From: Mycobacterium florentinum
GTDB lineage: Bacteria; Actinomycetota; Actinomycetes; Mycobacteriales; Mycobacteriaceae
DNA: 64,000 nt
Direction: 5' to 3'
Assembly (NCBI RefSeq): GCF_010730355.1
Contig: NZ_AP022576.1
Location: forward strand, 2,046,001 to 2,110,000
Made by a program: the position numbers and the translations under genes
Part shown: one piece after another, positions 45,845-55,069 of the stretch
How positions within the stretch are numbered: position 1 is the stretch's first letter
Layout of the letters: each line of letters begins with the position of its first letter
Notes under the pieces: generated by a model
What the model saw: the letters and a program-made list of their open reading frames with translations, nothing else
Database searches by the model: none
What the model was told of the DNA's origin: nothing

Positions 45845-47206
45845 ATGCGTCGATTTCATGTCGCCATCGTCGGCTCCGGACCGTCGGGGTTCTTCGCCGC
45901 AGCGTCTTTGCTGAAGGCCGCCGATACCTCCGACGAGATCGACGTCGCGATCGACATGCTCGAGATGTTGCCGACGCCGTGGGGGCTGGTGCGCTCGGGT
46001 GTCGCGCCCGATCACCCGAAGATCAAGTCGATCAGCAAGCAATTCGAAAAGACCGCCGCCGATCCGCGCTTCCGGTTCTTCGGCAACGTGGTGGTCGGCG
46101 ACCACATCGAGGCCGCCGAACTCGCCGAGCAGTACGACGCCGTGATCTACGCGGTCGGGGCGCAGTCCGATCGTTCCCTCAACATCCCCGGCGAGGAGCT
46201 GCCCGGCAGCGTTGCCGCCGTGGACTTCGTCGGCTGGTACAACGCGCACCCGAACTTCGAGCAGATCTCCCCCGATCTGTCGGGGGCTCGGGCCGTGGTC
46301 ATCGGCAACGGCAATGTCGCCCTCGACGTCGCACGCATCCTGATCACCGCCCCCGACGCGCTGGCGACCACCGATATCGCCGATCACGCGCTGGAATCGT
46401 TGCGTCCCTGCGGCGTCGAGGAAGTGGTGGTCGTCGGCCGGCGCGGACCGCTGCAAACCGCGTTCACCACGCTGGAGTTGCGCGAACTCGCCGACCTGGA
46501 AGGCGTCGACGTGATCGTCGACCCCGCGCAGCTCGACGGCATCAGTGACGAGGATGCCGAGGCCGCCGGCAAGACCACGAAGCAGAACATCAAGGTGCTG
46601 CGCGACTACGCCCACCGCGAACCCCGCCCGGGAAACCGCAGGATGGTGTTCCGGTTCCTGACGTCGCCGATCGAGATCAAGGGCGACGAGCGGGTCGAGG
46701 GAATCGTGCTCGGCCGCAACGAGTTGGTCGCCGACGAGAGCGGGCGGGTGTCGGCCAAGGACACCGGAGAACGCGAGGAGCTACCGGCGCAACTGGTCGT
46801 GCGCTCGGTCGGCTACCGCGGCGTGCCCACCCCGGGCCTGCCCTTCGACGAGAAGAGCGCGACCATCCCCAACACCGACGGCCGTGTTGCGGGCCGCCGC
46901 AACGAATACGTGGTCGGGTGGATCAAGCGTGGGCCGACCGGAGTCATCGGCACCAACAAGAAGGACTCCCAGGAAACCGTCGACACCCTGATCAACGATC
47001 TGACCGGCGCCGACGAACCGTCCGGATTCCCCGATGACCATGCCGACAAATTGGCCGGCTGGCTGGCCTCGCGCCAACCGAAGCTGGTCACCTCGGCGCA
47101 CTGGGACATCATCGATCGCCATGAGCGTGCGGCCGGCGAACCGCACGGCCGCCCGCGCGTCAAACTGCCGAGCCTGGAGAAGCTGCTACGGATCAGCCAC
47201 GGCTGA
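45845..47206 (+). CDS. fprA: NADPH:ferredoxin reductase FprA
   Basis: A 453-residue adrenodoxin-reductase-like flavoprotein: FAD motif VAIVGSGPSGFFAAASL, the family stretch TPWGLVRSGVAPDHPKIKS, and NADP motif AVVIGNGNVALDVARIL. It passes electrons from NADPH to ferredoxins for P450s and other partners. The C-terminal DWKIID-like end reads SAHWDIIDRHERAAG. ATG 45845 has AGAAGG at good spacing. It is divergent from prfB. Confidence 0.97.
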   Translation: MRRFHVAIVGSGPSGFFAAASLLKAADTSDEIDVAIDMLEMLPTPWGLVRSGVAPDHPKIKSISKQFEKTAADPRFRFFGNVVVGDHIEAAELAEQYDAVIYAVGAQSDRSLNIPGEELPGSVAAVDFVGWYNAHPNFEQISPDLSGARAVVIGNGNVALDVARILITAPDALATTDIADHALESLRPCGVEEVVVVGRRGPLQTAFTTLELRELADLEGVDVIVDPAQLDGISDEDAEAAGKTTKQNIKVLRDYAHREPRPGNRRMVFRFLTSPIEIKGDERVEGIVLGRNELVADESGRVSAKDTGEREELPAQLVVRSVGYRGVPTPGLPFDEKSATIPNTDGRVAGRRNEYVVGWIKRGPTGVIGTNKKDSQETVDTLINDLTGADEPSGFPDDHADKLAGWLASRQPKLVTSAHWDIIDRHERAAGEPHGRPRVKLPSLEKLLRISHG

Positions 47207-47238
47207 TCGTATCCAATAGCGTTGGGGCTGGGCTTGAT

Positions 47239-47442
47239 TCAGCGCCTGACGACAACGAGGCCCGCGCCGGCGAGCAACAGGACGATCGCTGAGGCGATGG
47301 CCCACCCGGCGCCGGCCAGCCACCAGACGATGCCCAGCACCGCGAGCGCCGGCGACACCGCGAACAGCACCAGGACCGGGTGCTGCCGGATCACTGCAAG
47401 TGCACTTCTCGCCCGGATCGGGTCGATCTCTTTGCCCGCCAT
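47239..47442 (-). CDS. small two-helix membrane protein
   Basis: 67 residues with two adjacent hydrophobic helices (about 22-42 and 46-64) and a short charged N-terminus MAGKEIDPIRARS. No family is recognised. It is convergent with fprA (32 bp between stops). The ribosome site is weak. Confidence 0.6.
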   Translation of the reverse strand: MAGKEIDPIRARSALAVIRQHPVLVLFAVSPALAVLGIVWWLAGAGWAIASAIVLLLAGAGLVVVRR

Positions 47443-47525
47443 GGCTAAAGAATGCCACCTGGCACCCACAATGCAAGAAGCAAATGGATCCCGCGCCGAT
47501 CCGGCACCACAACCGCTTTCGCCAT

Positions 47526-47855
47526 CTAGCCCGCGGGGGCTTCGGGCGGGGCGAACTTCCAATTGTCGGGATTCTTCGAGGAATACACCACCTGATGCAG
47601 CTCGCCCATGCTCGGCCACTGGTCGACGTCGACCGCCATCCGCCAGTAGACGGGAAACTCGTTGACGGTGGGCCCGTTGATGACACCGGCGATGGTGACG
47701 TATTGCTGGCCGGTGACGTCGGGCCGGGGGCTTACGCCGGTCACCAACAACGTGCCGCTGAGGAGCTCGCCGCGCGGGCCGCGCGGAATGAACCGCTGGG
47801 CAAGAAATCCCCCCAGTACCGCGACGAGCAGAAGCAGCAGACCGAATTCCCACAC
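47526..47855 (-). CDS. small membrane-anchored protein, unknown function
   Basis: 109 residues: an N-terminal membrane anchor (WEFGLLLLLVAVLGGFLAQ) and an extracytoplasmic beta-rich domain (GQQYVTIAGVINGPTVNE, FPVYWRMAVDVDQWPS). It starts at GTG 47855. The anchor lacks a lipobox. The upstream 114 bp are shared with the divergent PNPOx-like gene. Confidence 0.7.
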   Translation of the reverse strand: MWEFGLLLLLVAVLGGFLAQRFIPRGPRGELLSGTLLVTGVSPRPDVTGQQYVTIAGVINGPTVNEFPVYWRMAVDVDQWPSMGELHQVVYSSKNPDNWKFAPPEAPAG

Positions 47856-47969
47856 GCCGCCATCGTAGGACGACCGGCACCACGTTCGGGTGAGTTGACC
47901 TAGGACCCTACTGTCGCACTTGGATTCGCCGTAGCGTCGACCTCGAACCGCCGAGGAAAGGTGAGGTCG

Positions 47970-48398
47970 ATGACTGATGAGCCCGCGGTCGTCTTGTCCG
48001 AAGACGAGAGTTGGCGCAGGTTGGGCGGGGTCGCCCTGGGCCGGCTGGTGACGAGTTTCGCCGGCGAGCCCGAGATCTTCCCGGTGAACTATGCGGTGCA
48101 AAACCGAACCGTGCTGTTTCGCACGGCCGAGGGCACCAAGTTGTTTTCCGCCGTCGGGCACAGCGTGGTGCTGTTCGAAGCCGACGACCATGACGTCGCG
48201 CAGGGCTGGAGCGTGATCGTCAGGGGCCGCGCCCGGGTGCTGCGGACCGCCGCGGAGATCGAGGAAGCCGAACGCGCCCAGCTGGTGCCGTGGACCGCGA
48301 CCGTCAAGAAGCACTACGTCCGGGTGACCCCGACCGAAATCACCGGGCGTCACTTCACCTTCGGCCCGGAACCCGACCCGAACGCAAGCTTTGCGTGA
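47970..48398 (+). CDS. pyridoxamine-5'-phosphate-oxidase-like flavin-binding protein
   Basis: 142 residues of the split-barrel PNPOx-like fold: LGRLVTSFAGEPEIFPVNYAV at the front, RTAEGTKLFSAV and SVIVRGRARVL in the barrel. Members bind FMN or F420. It corresponds by type and position to DosR-regulated Rv3129 next to tgs1. ATG 47970 follows AAAGGTGAGG. A weak DosR-like box (GGGTCCTAGGTCAA on the minus strand, about 47897-47910) lies upstream. Confidence 0.8.
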   Translation: MTDEPAVVLSEDESWRRLGGVALGRLVTSFAGEPEIFPVNYAVQNRTVLFRTAEGTKLFSAVGHSVVLFEADDHDVAQGWSVIVRGRARVLRTAAEIEEAERAQLVPWTATVKKHYVRVTPTEITGRHFTFGPEPDPNASFA

Positions 48399-48403
48399 TC
48401 CGG

Positions 48404-48808
48404 TCAGCCCGCGAGCAGCGCGTCGAGTTCTTGCGCGTCACCGCCGGTCAGCCGCCGGTGCATCGCCCACGCGATCCTGGCGGCCTGCACTTTGGCCCGC
48501 TCGGCCGCCGGCCCCCGATACATCTCGTCGACGGTGTTGTGCCAGACGGTCAGCCAGCGCACAAAATGCTTGCTGGACAACGGAGTTCGTCGGTGAATGA
48601 CACGGTGAACGGTGAGCGCACTGCCACGATAGCGGCCCGCGCGAAACAGCACGGTCTCCCAGAAGTCGCACATGACGGGGATGTGCGCGTCCAATCCCTC
48701 CGACCGCAACTGCGCGAACGGCTCGATCAGTACCTCGTCGATCAGCACCCGGTCATAGAAGCGACGCAACAGTGCCTCGACGTCGGCGCGATCGACCAGA
48801 TCGTCCAT
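48404..48808 (-). CDS. group III truncated haemoglobin-like protein
   Basis: 134 residues matching the trHb group III pattern: FYDRVLIDEVLIEPFAQL, MCDFWETVLFRAGRYRG, then the region with the haem-ligating His (SALTVHRVIHRR) and LSSKHFVRWLTVWHNTVDE. Such globins handle O2 or NO, and the qNOR gene close by supports NO detoxification. ATG 48808 lies 2 bp after the stop of the wax-synthase gene, so they form one leftward unit. The haem ligand assignment is by eye. Confidence 0.78.
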   Translation of the reverse strand: MDDLVDRADVEALLRRFYDRVLIDEVLIEPFAQLRSEGLDAHIPVMCDFWETVLFRAGRYRGSALTVHRVIHRRTPLSSKHFVRWLTVWHNTVDEMYRGPAAERAKVQAARIAWAMHRRLTGGDAQELDALLAG

Positions 48809-48810
48809 CG

Positions 48811-50199
48811 TCACACCACCAGGGACAACGGTCCGCGCGCGTAATGAGCCTTGCGCCGTTTGCTGATGGCCACCAGGCGAGCCACCGCGGCTTCGATCCC
48901 GCGAGCCAGCTCGTCGACATCGGCTACCCCGTCGTAGTCGGCGAGAATTCCGATGAACAGGTCGTCGGCATAGCTGAGCATCGCGACACCGGTACGCAGC
49001 TGCATCGCGATCGGCGGGACCGGAAACACACCCAGCACCTTTTTGCCCATCACTCGCAGCCGCCGCCGCGGACCGGGAACGTTCGTGGCCACGGTCACAA
49101 CACCGCGCTGCGGCAGCCGTGTCAACAACCCGAGCGCCCACGCGGTGAACGCGAACGGGACATGATTTGCCATGGACACGAACGCATTTCCGGCCTGCCG
49201 TTGTCCGCCGGCCTTCGTCCGGTCCAATCGCGCATGCACGGCCCGTAGCCGCCGGACCGGATTCTCTTCGTCGATCGGCAACTGTGGCAGCATCACCGAA
49301 ACCCGGTTGTCGGTCTTGTCGAACGCATCGGTAGACCGCATCGACACCGGCACCAAGGTGCGCAATGAACCGGGCTGCAGCCGCTCGCCGCGCCTGACCA
49401 GCAGATTGCGATAGCTTTCCGTAATCGCCGCTAACGCAACATCATTGATGGTCACGTCGAAAGCTCGGCACACCTGCTCGACGTCGGCCAGGGATACCCG
49501 CGCGCCGCTGTATCGGCGCAAATCGCTGATCGGCCCGTTCAAGGTCGACGGAGCCGGACGCAGCAGACCGAGCGCGATCTCCGCGGCGCCCTGGGCCGCT
49601 CGCGCGACGCCCGCGGTCACAGAGGCCGACATGCTCCACAGCCCGCCCAGTATCGCCAACGGGTTGACCTCCACTGCAGGTCTTTTCGCTTCCTTCGCGG
49701 CCCTGACGTGCCGGGCAAAAGTGTCACCGACGCCGTCATCGCACAGCCCGGCGAGCATGTGCGTGGCCGCGATCCCGTCGGCCATGCAGTGATGAATCTT
49801 GGTCAGCATCGCCCAGCGTCCGTCGCTGAGACCTTCGATCACCCAGATCTCCCACAACGGTCGATCCCGGTCCAGACGCCGCGCCATCAAATCGGCGACC
49901 ACCCGGAACAACTCCGGATCATCTCCGGGCTGTGGCAGCGCCACGCGCCGCACATGCCGGCCGATATCGAAGCTCGGATCGTCCACCCATTGCGGAGCGC
50001 CGAGGTCGAACGGCCACAACCGCAGCCGCTGTCCGAACCGCGGGCAGGCGCGAATCCGCTCGGCGAATTGCGACATCAGCGCGCTCTGGTCTGGCGCCGG
50101 GCCTTCGATGACCGCCAGGCCGCCGATGGCCAGGCTGACCCGCGGATCGGCGTCTTCGGCTTTGAGGAAACCGGCATCGAGTGTGGTCAGGCGGTTCAT
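48811..50199 (-). CDS. tgs1: wax ester synthase/diacylglycerol acyltransferase (Tgs1 type)
   Basis: A 462-residue WS/DGAT with the catalytic motif HHCMADG near residue 136 and the family end NVPGPRRRLRVMGKKV. It transfers acyl-CoA to diacylglycerol, making storage triacylglycerol in dormancy. Length and neighbourhood (PNPOx-like gene one side, hisN-fadE24 the other) match M. tuberculosis tgs1 (Rv3130c). A strong DosR-like box lies about 80 bp upstream of ATG 50199. Other mycobacterial Tgs paralogues cannot be excluded. Confidence 0.88.
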   Translation of the reverse strand: MNRLTTLDAGFLKAEDADPRVSLAIGGLAVIEGPAPDQSALMSQFAERIRACPRFGQRLRLWPFDLGAPQWVDDPSFDIGRHVRRVALPQPGDDPELFRVVADLMARRLDRDRPLWEIWVIEGLSDGRWAMLTKIHHCMADGIAATHMLAGLCDDGVGDTFARHVRAAKEAKRPAVEVNPLAILGGLWSMSASVTAGVARAAQGAAEIALGLLRPAPSTLNGPISDLRRYSGARVSLADVEQVCRAFDVTINDVALAAITESYRNLLVRRGERLQPGSLRTLVPVSMRSTDAFDKTDNRVSVMLPQLPIDEENPVRRLRAVHARLDRTKAGGQRQAGNAFVSMANHVPFAFTAWALGLLTRLPQRGVVTVATNVPGPRRRLRVMGKKVLGVFPVPPIAMQLRTGVAMLSYADDLFIGILADYDGVADVDELARGIEAAVARLVAISKRRKAHYARGPLSLVV

Positions 50200-50275
50200 G
50201 ATTAGCGACCCTCCGAGCTACGTGAGGCTTATCTGCAACCCGCAGTTACATCATCTCGCCGCAAGGTGTTTCGTG

Positions 50276-50295
50276 TTAGGGCCAAAAGTCCCTTC
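50276..50295. promoter_or_regulatory. DosR/DevR-like box
   Basis: The core GGGCCAAAAGTCCC (50279-50292) matches 12 of 14 positions of the DosR consensus core GGGACTWWAGTCCC. It lies 77 bp upstream of tgs1 and also within reach of the qNOR promoter region. Confidence 0.75.
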
Positions 50296-50300
50296 GTCGC

Positions 50301-50330
50301 GGGGTCCGGATTCACTACAGTGCGGACCCC
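50301..50330. promoter_or_regulatory. nested inverted repeat GGGGTCCG ... CGGACCCC
   Basis: A perfect 8-bp outer dyad with a 14-bp centre that itself contains CACT-AC-AGTG. It sits between the DosR-like boxes of tgs1 and qNOR. It may bind a second regulator such as an NO-responsive factor or form a hairpin. Confidence 0.45.
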
Positions 50331-50347
50331 GAAGCCCCTGTGCCCCA

Positions 50348-50381
50348 GGGGCATTGGCCCCAGATCAGTGCCATTGGTCCC
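50348..50381. promoter_or_regulatory. two weaker DosR-like boxes upstream of qNOR
   Basis: GGGGCATTGGCCCC (50348-50361) and, on the minus strand, GGGACCAATGGCAC (50368-50381) each match about 10 of 14 core positions. Both lie 120-160 bp before the qNOR start. Confidence 0.5.
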
Positions 50382-50503
50382 TATTGATCAGATCCGGCGG
50401 GCAATACTGTTGCCTCCGCGGCACAACCAGCATTGGATGTTTATGTGGCGTCGCCACGCTTCGACGCCGTGAGGGCTCATCGTCCGACAGAAAGGTCGTC
50501 GAA

Positions 50504-52813
50504 ATGGCCACTGACCAGAGCGTCCAACAGAAATCCTCGCAGCCCCTGATCGGAAAGGGATGGCTCCAGGGTGTTGCGCTGGTCATGATCTTCGGTTTTC
50601 TCGTGATGGGCATCCTGGCCTATCGCACCTATACCGCGGCAATGCCCATGCCGGACAAGGTGGTCAGCGAATCGGGCCAGGTGTTGTTCACCGGCGACGA
50701 CATCACCCGCGGCCAGGAACTGTTCCAGTCCCGCGGCCTCATGCAGTACGGGTCGATCCTGGGCCATGGCGCCTACTTAGGACCCGACTACACCGCCGAC
50801 TACCTGCGCATGGCAACCGACGACGTGGCCGATCAGCTGCGCGCGCAGGGTATGGCGGATCCGCGCGATCGGGTGGTCACCGAATTCCGGACCAACCGCT
50901 ACCACGCCGATACCAAGACGCTGGTCTTCACCGACCGCCAGGCCGCGGCGTTTGACCACATTCAAAACCACTACGCGGCTTACTTCGGCGAGAACTCAAC
51001 CAAATACGGGCTGCTGCCGCAGTTCATCACCGACAAGGCACAAATCCGTGACTTGACAGCGTTCTACGCCTGGACGGCATGGGCTGCGGCCGCCGAGCGC
51101 CCCGGCCACCAGTACAGCTACACGAACAACTGGCCGGCCGAGAAGCGGGTCGACAACGGTCCCACCGCCGCGGTGATCGTGTGGTCGGCGTTGTCGCTGA
51201 TCGCACTGTTGGGCGGCATCGGAGTCATGTTCGCGATCTACGGACGGTGGAGTCAGCAAGTCGGCTGGCACAGCGCCGAGGCATCCAACCTGTCCTTCCG
51301 CCAGCCCGGCGAGGTGAGCCTGACACCGGCGCAACGGGCCTGCATCTGGTTCTTCGCGGTGGTGTCGGTCTTATTCCTGGCGCAGACGCTGCTGGGCGCG
51401 GCCGCCGAGCACTACCGTGCCGACTTGTCGACGTTCTTCGGTCTGGATCTGGCTCGGATGCTGCCCTACAACCTGGCCCGCACCTGGCATGTGCAGCTGG
51501 CGCTGTTCTGGACCGCCGCCGCATTTCTCGCCGGCGGTATCTTCCTGGTGCCGTTCATCGCCCGTCGCGAGCCGAAACGTCAGGGGCTGCTCGCTTATGT
51601 GCTGTTGGGCGCGGTCGCACTGGTGGTGTTCGGCTCGCTGATCTCCGAAGCGCTGTCCATCTACGGCGTCATCCCCCCGGGCGGGCTGTTCTCGCAGCAG
51701 TGGGAGTACCTCGACCTGCCCCGGTTGTGGCAGATCCTGCTGATCGTTGGGCTGTTCGTGTGGATCGCGATCATCTGGCGTGGCATGCGCGCCCGGCTCA
51801 AAGGCGAATCGAAGTTGAACATGCCGTGGTTGTTCTTCTTCTCGGGGCTGGCGATCCCGGCGTTTTATGCCGTCGGGCTGCTCGCCGGTAGTGACACCCA
51901 CTTCACGGTCGCCGACTTTTGGCGGTTCTGGGTGGTGCACCTGTGGGTCGAGGACTTCCTCGAGCTGTTCACCACCGTGATGGTGGCCTACATGTTCGTG
52001 CTGCTGGGCGTGGTGCGCGAGCGAATTGCGTTGGGCGTCATCTTCCTTGACGTCATCCTGTATTCAGCGGGCGGTGTCATCGGCACCATGCACCACCTCT
52101 ACTTCTCCGGAACTCCAGTCGAGCACATGGCACTGGGCGCCTTCTTCTCGGCGGCCGAGGTGATCCCGCTGACCTTCCTGACAGTCGAGGCGTGGGCGTT
52201 CCTGCAGCTGGGTGCGCGCCAGCAGTCGGGTGACGCGAACCCGTTCCCGCACCGCTGGGCCGTGATGTTCCTGGTCGCGGTCGGTTTCTGGAACTTCCTG
52301 GGAGCGGGCGTCTTTGGGTTCTTGATCAACCTGCCGGTGGTGTCCTACTACCAGATCGGGACCGCGCTGACCGCCAACCATGCGCACGCGGCGATGATGG
52401 GCGTGTACGGCATGCTCGCCGTCGGCCTCGCGATGTTCGCGTTCCGCTATGTGATTCCACCGGACAAGTGGCCCGAAAGGCTGGCCCGAATCTCGTTCTG
52501 GTGCATGAATATCGGGCTGGCGTGGATGGTGTTCGCCACCTTGTTGCCGCTGGGTGTGCTGCAGCTCTACCACTCGGTCGGCGACGGGTACTTCGAAGCA
52601 CGATCACTGGGCTACATCACCAAGCCCGGCAACGCGGTTCTCGAATGGCTGCGCCTCCCTGGCGATGTCATCATGATCGTCGGAGGTGTCCTGCCCTTTG
52701 TCTGGATCGCGTGGACCGCGCTGCGCCACTTCCGTTCCGGTACGACGGTCGAGGAGCTGCCCGAGCACGCGCTCTACGCCGAGGTCGGACCCACCGCGCC
52801 GGCGAAGGACTGA
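50504..52813 (+). CDS. norB: quinol-dependent nitric oxide reductase (qNOR, NorB type)
   Basis: A 769-residue single-subunit NOR. An N-terminal extracytoplasmic domain (about 45-225) follows the first helix and is followed by a haem-copper-oxidase-like core with twelve or more helices. Metal-ligand motifs include ARTWHVQLALFW, GTMHHLYFSG (His pair) and TANHAHAAMMG. It reduces 2 NO to N2O with menaquinol as donor, protecting against host or denitrifier NO. M. tuberculosis lacks it, as far as I know. ATG 50504 has AAAGG upstream. DosR-like boxes and a dyad precede it. Confidence 0.93.
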   Translation: MATDQSVQQKSSQPLIGKGWLQGVALVMIFGFLVMGILAYRTYTAAMPMPDKVVSESGQVLFTGDDITRGQELFQSRGLMQYGSILGHGAYLGPDYTADYLRMATDDVADQLRAQGMADPRDRVVTEFRTNRYHADTKTLVFTDRQAAAFDHIQNHYAAYFGENSTKYGLLPQFITDKAQIRDLTAFYAWTAWAAAAERPGHQYSYTNNWPAEKRVDNGPTAAVIVWSALSLIALLGGIGVMFAIYGRWSQQVGWHSAEASNLSFRQPGEVSLTPAQRACIWFFAVVSVLFLAQTLLGAAAEHYRADLSTFFGLDLARMLPYNLARTWHVQLALFWTAAAFLAGGIFLVPFIARREPKRQGLLAYVLLGAVALVVFGSLISEALSIYGVIPPGGLFSQQWEYLDLPRLWQILLIVGLFVWIAIIWRGMRARLKGESKLNMPWLFFFSGLAIPAFYAVGLLAGSDTHFTVADFWRFWVVHLWVEDFLELFTTVMVAYMFVLLGVVRERIALGVIFLDVILYSAGGVIGTMHHLYFSGTPVEHMALGAFFSAAEVIPLTFLTVEAWAFLQLGARQQSGDANPFPHRWAVMFLVAVGFWNFLGAGVFGFLINLPVVSYYQIGTALTANHAHAAMMGVYGMLAVGLAMFAFRYVIPPDKWPERLARISFWCMNIGLAWMVFATLLPLGVLQLYHSVGDGYFEARSLGYITKPGNAVLEWLRLPGDVIMIVGGVLPFVWIAWTALRHFRSGTTVEELPEHALYAEVGPTAPAKD

Positions 52814-52816
52814 TCG

Positions 52817-53443
52817 ATGTCACCGCCGGCCACGTCGGTGTGGCTGATCGCCGGGTATTCCCTGGCACTGGTGGCCATCGGCTGGAGCTTCGACGCGATG
52901 GCCCGGCACGCGTCGGCGCGCGCGGCGGGGTGGCGCACCGGCCAATTCGTATACCGCCCCGACCACGACGCATGGGTGTGCCCACAGGATCACTGGTTGT
53001 GGCCGAGCTCGTTCGATCCCAAACACCGGGTGATGCGGTACCGCGCTTTGCCCGTGGTGTGTAACAGCTGCCCGGTCAAAGCGAATTGCACGACGTCGGA
53101 TCACGGCCGCGAGATCAGTCGCGATATCGACCCGTGGCCGCATTCGGATGCCGGACGGTTCCACCGCGGGATCGCTTGCTGCGTAGCCGCATTGGGAGTG
53201 ATCCTACCGCTGGCCACCTTGGTGGCCAACCATTCCGTCAGCGATCTGCTGGTGCTGACAGGAACGATTCTGGTCGTGGTGGCGCTGGGCCTGCCGCTGG
53301 CCCGCCACCTGTGGAACACGCCGTCCAACGCGCCCGAGCACCTACCGCACCGCACCGCGATCGAGGACCAGGTGGCCGCCGCGATCGACCGGTATTCCAC
53401 CCGCTGGGGCAGCTGGGAAGGCAAGAAGGAGAAGGCAAAGTGA
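52817..53443 (+). CDS. membrane protein with Cys-x-x-Cys cluster, unknown function
   Basis: 208 residues with a first helix (residues about 7-25), a soluble domain with four to five Cys (WVCPQD and VVCNSCPVKANCTTSD), two helices (about 118-160) and a charged tail. The C-x2-C-x5-C spacing suits zinc or an Fe-S cluster and recalls the zinc knuckle of some transposases, but nothing else fits that. It begins 3 bp after norB and overlaps the next gene (GTGA), so it is part of the NO-reductase operon. It might be a biogenesis or electron-transfer partner. Confidence 0.7.
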   Translation: MSPPATSVWLIAGYSLALVAIGWSFDAMARHASARAAGWRTGQFVYRPDHDAWVCPQDHWLWPSSFDPKHRVMRYRALPVVCNSCPVKANCTTSDHGREISRDIDPWPHSDAGRFHRGIACCVAALGVILPLATLVANHSVSDLLVLTGTILVVVALGLPLARHLWNTPSNAPEHLPHRTAIEDQVAAAIDRYSTRWGSWEGKKEKAK

Positions 53444-54237
53444 CTGGACTGGCAATCGCGATTCTCGTCGTGATGATCGTTGTACTGGTCGTCGTTGCGT
53501 GGTGGTCGCTGACGGTGCTGCGTGAATACGAGCGCGGGGTGGTGTTCCGGATGGGCCATGTCCGCCCGCTCTACCATCCCGGGCTTCGGCTGCTGATCCC
53601 TTTGGTGGACAAGATGATTCGGGTCGACCAGCGGCTGGTGACATTGACCATTCCGCCGCAGGAGGTGATCACCCGCGACAACGTCCCGGCCCGCGTGAAC
53701 GCCGTCGTGATGTTCCAGGTGATGGACCCGTTGAAGGCGATTCTGGCGGTCGAGAACTACGCGGTCGCCACGTCGCAGATCGCCCAGACAACGCTGCGTT
53801 CGCTGCTGGGCCGCGCCGATCTCGACACGTTGCTGGCACACCGCGAAGACCTCAACAGTGACCTGCGCACCATCATCGAGAAGATGACCGAGCCGTGGGG
53901 CGTCGAGGTTCGGGTGGTGGAGATCAAGGACGTCGAGATACCCGAGTCCATGCAGCGGGCGATGGCCCGCGAGGCGGAGGCTGAGCGTGAGCGCCGCGCC
54001 AAAGTCATCAACGCTCGCGGGGAACTGCAGGCCTCCGAGGAGCTGCGCGAAGCGGCCGAGACGCTGTCGAAGAGCCCGGCGTCATTGCAATTGCGGTATC
54101 TGCAAACGCTGTTGGAGCTGGGAGCCGACCAGAACTCGACAGTGGTGTTTCCCCTCCCGGTCGATATCATCACGCCGTTTCTGCGCAACCCCGAGGCGCT
54201 GAAGGGTGTCGTCGACAACTTCAATCACCGGGGATGA
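53440..54237 (+). CDS. stomatin/SPFH-family (slipin) protein
   Basis: 265 residues: an N-terminal membrane helix, the SPFH domain ([22 protein letters not shown], then [20 protein letters not shown]) and a coiled-coil rich in Ala/Glu/Arg ([19 protein letters not shown]). Slipins form membrane scaffolds and often pair with NfeD proteases, but none is here. It starts at GTG 53440 overlapping the previous stop. Linkage to norB suggests membrane organisation around the reductase. Confidence 0.9.
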   Translation: MTGLAIAILVVMIVVLVVVAWWSLTVLREYERGVVFRMGHVRPLYHPGLRLLIPLVDKMIRVDQRLVTLTIPPQEVITRDNVPARVNAVVMFQVMDPLKAILAVENYAVATSQIAQTTLRSLLGRADLDTLLAHREDLNSDLRTIIEKMTEPWGVEVRVVEIKDVEIPESMQRAMAREAEAERERRAKVINARGELQASEELREAAETLSKSPASLQLRYLQTLLELGADQNSTVVFPLPVDIITPFLRNPEALKGVVDNFNHRG

Positions 54238-54271
54238 CGGGCGCCGCGAGCGCCGTGGTAGGACTGCTGGC

Positions 54272-55054
54272 ATGAGTCAGGACGATCTCGCGTTGGCGAT
54301 GACGCTTGCCGACCGTGCGGACGCACTGACCCGCGACCGGTTCGGCGCGCTCGACCTGCGGATCGACACCAAGCCGGACCTGACCCCGGTCACCGATGCA
54401 GACCGGGCGGTCGAGGCCGAGGTACGTGAGGTGCTGGGCCGCGAGCGGCCCGACGACAGCGTCGTCGGCGAGGAGTTCGGCGGGACCACCACATTCACCG
54501 GCCGGCAGTGGATCATCGACCCGATCGACGGCACCAAGAACTTCGTGCGCGGGGTTCCGGTGTGGGCCAGCCTGATCGCACTGCTCGACGACGGCGTCCC
54601 GGTGGTCGGCGTCGTGAGTGCACCTGCGCTGCAACGTCGGTGGTGGGCGTCGCGCGGCCAGGGCGCCTTCGTCTCGGTCGACGGCGCCGGGCCGCGACGC
54701 TTGTCGGTTTCCTCGGTGGCGCAACTGGATTCGGCGAGTCTGTCGTTTTCCAGCCTGTCGGGTTGGGCCGAACGCGGCCTGCGGGACCGCTTCATCGAGC
54801 TGACCGACGCAGTATGGCGGGTGCGCGCGTATGGCGACTTCTTCTCGTATTGCCTGGTCGCCGAGGGGGCCGTCGACATCGCGGCCGAACCGGAAGTCTC
54901 GGTGTGGGATCTGGCCGCGCTCGACATTCTGGTGCGCGAGGCGGGCGGAACGTTCACCGGCCTGGACGGCGTCGCGGGTCCACACCGCGGCGATGCGGTA
55001 GCGACAAACGGCCTGCTACACGAGCCAGTACTGCGCAGCCTCGGTGTGAACTAG
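54272..55054 (+). CDS. hisN: histidinol-phosphatase, inositol-monophosphatase family
   Basis: 260 residues with the metal-binding motifs of the IMPase fold: [23 protein letters not shown] and [15 protein letters not shown]. In mycobacteria the protein in this place (Rv3137) is HisN, which completes histidine synthesis by dephosphorylating histidinol phosphate. ATG 54272 follows AGGA. fadE24 follows, as in M. tuberculosis, except that the pflA gene is missing. Confidence 0.9.
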   Translation: MSQDDLALAMTLADRADALTRDRFGALDLRIDTKPDLTPVTDADRAVEAEVREVLGRERPDDSVVGEEFGGTTTFTGRQWIIDPIDGTKNFVRGVPVWASLIALLDDGVPVVGVVSAPALQRRWWASRGQGAFVSVDGAGPRRLSVSSVAQLDSASLSFSSLSGWAERGLRDRFIELTDAVWRVRAYGDFFSYCLVAEGAVDIAAEPEVSVWDLAALDILVREAGGTFTGLDGVAGPHRGDAVATNGLLHEPVLRSLGVN

Positions 55055-55069
55055 CTAACAAGCGCTCTT

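Noticed and set aside
44791..46548. 585-codon plus-strand frame
   Set aside because: It runs antisense through prfB and then out of frame through fprA, both certain genes.
52817..53443. Zinc knuckle read as a transposase fragment
   Set aside because: Only the Cys spacing is similar. The protein has membrane helices and is operon-linked to norB, and there are no inverted repeats.
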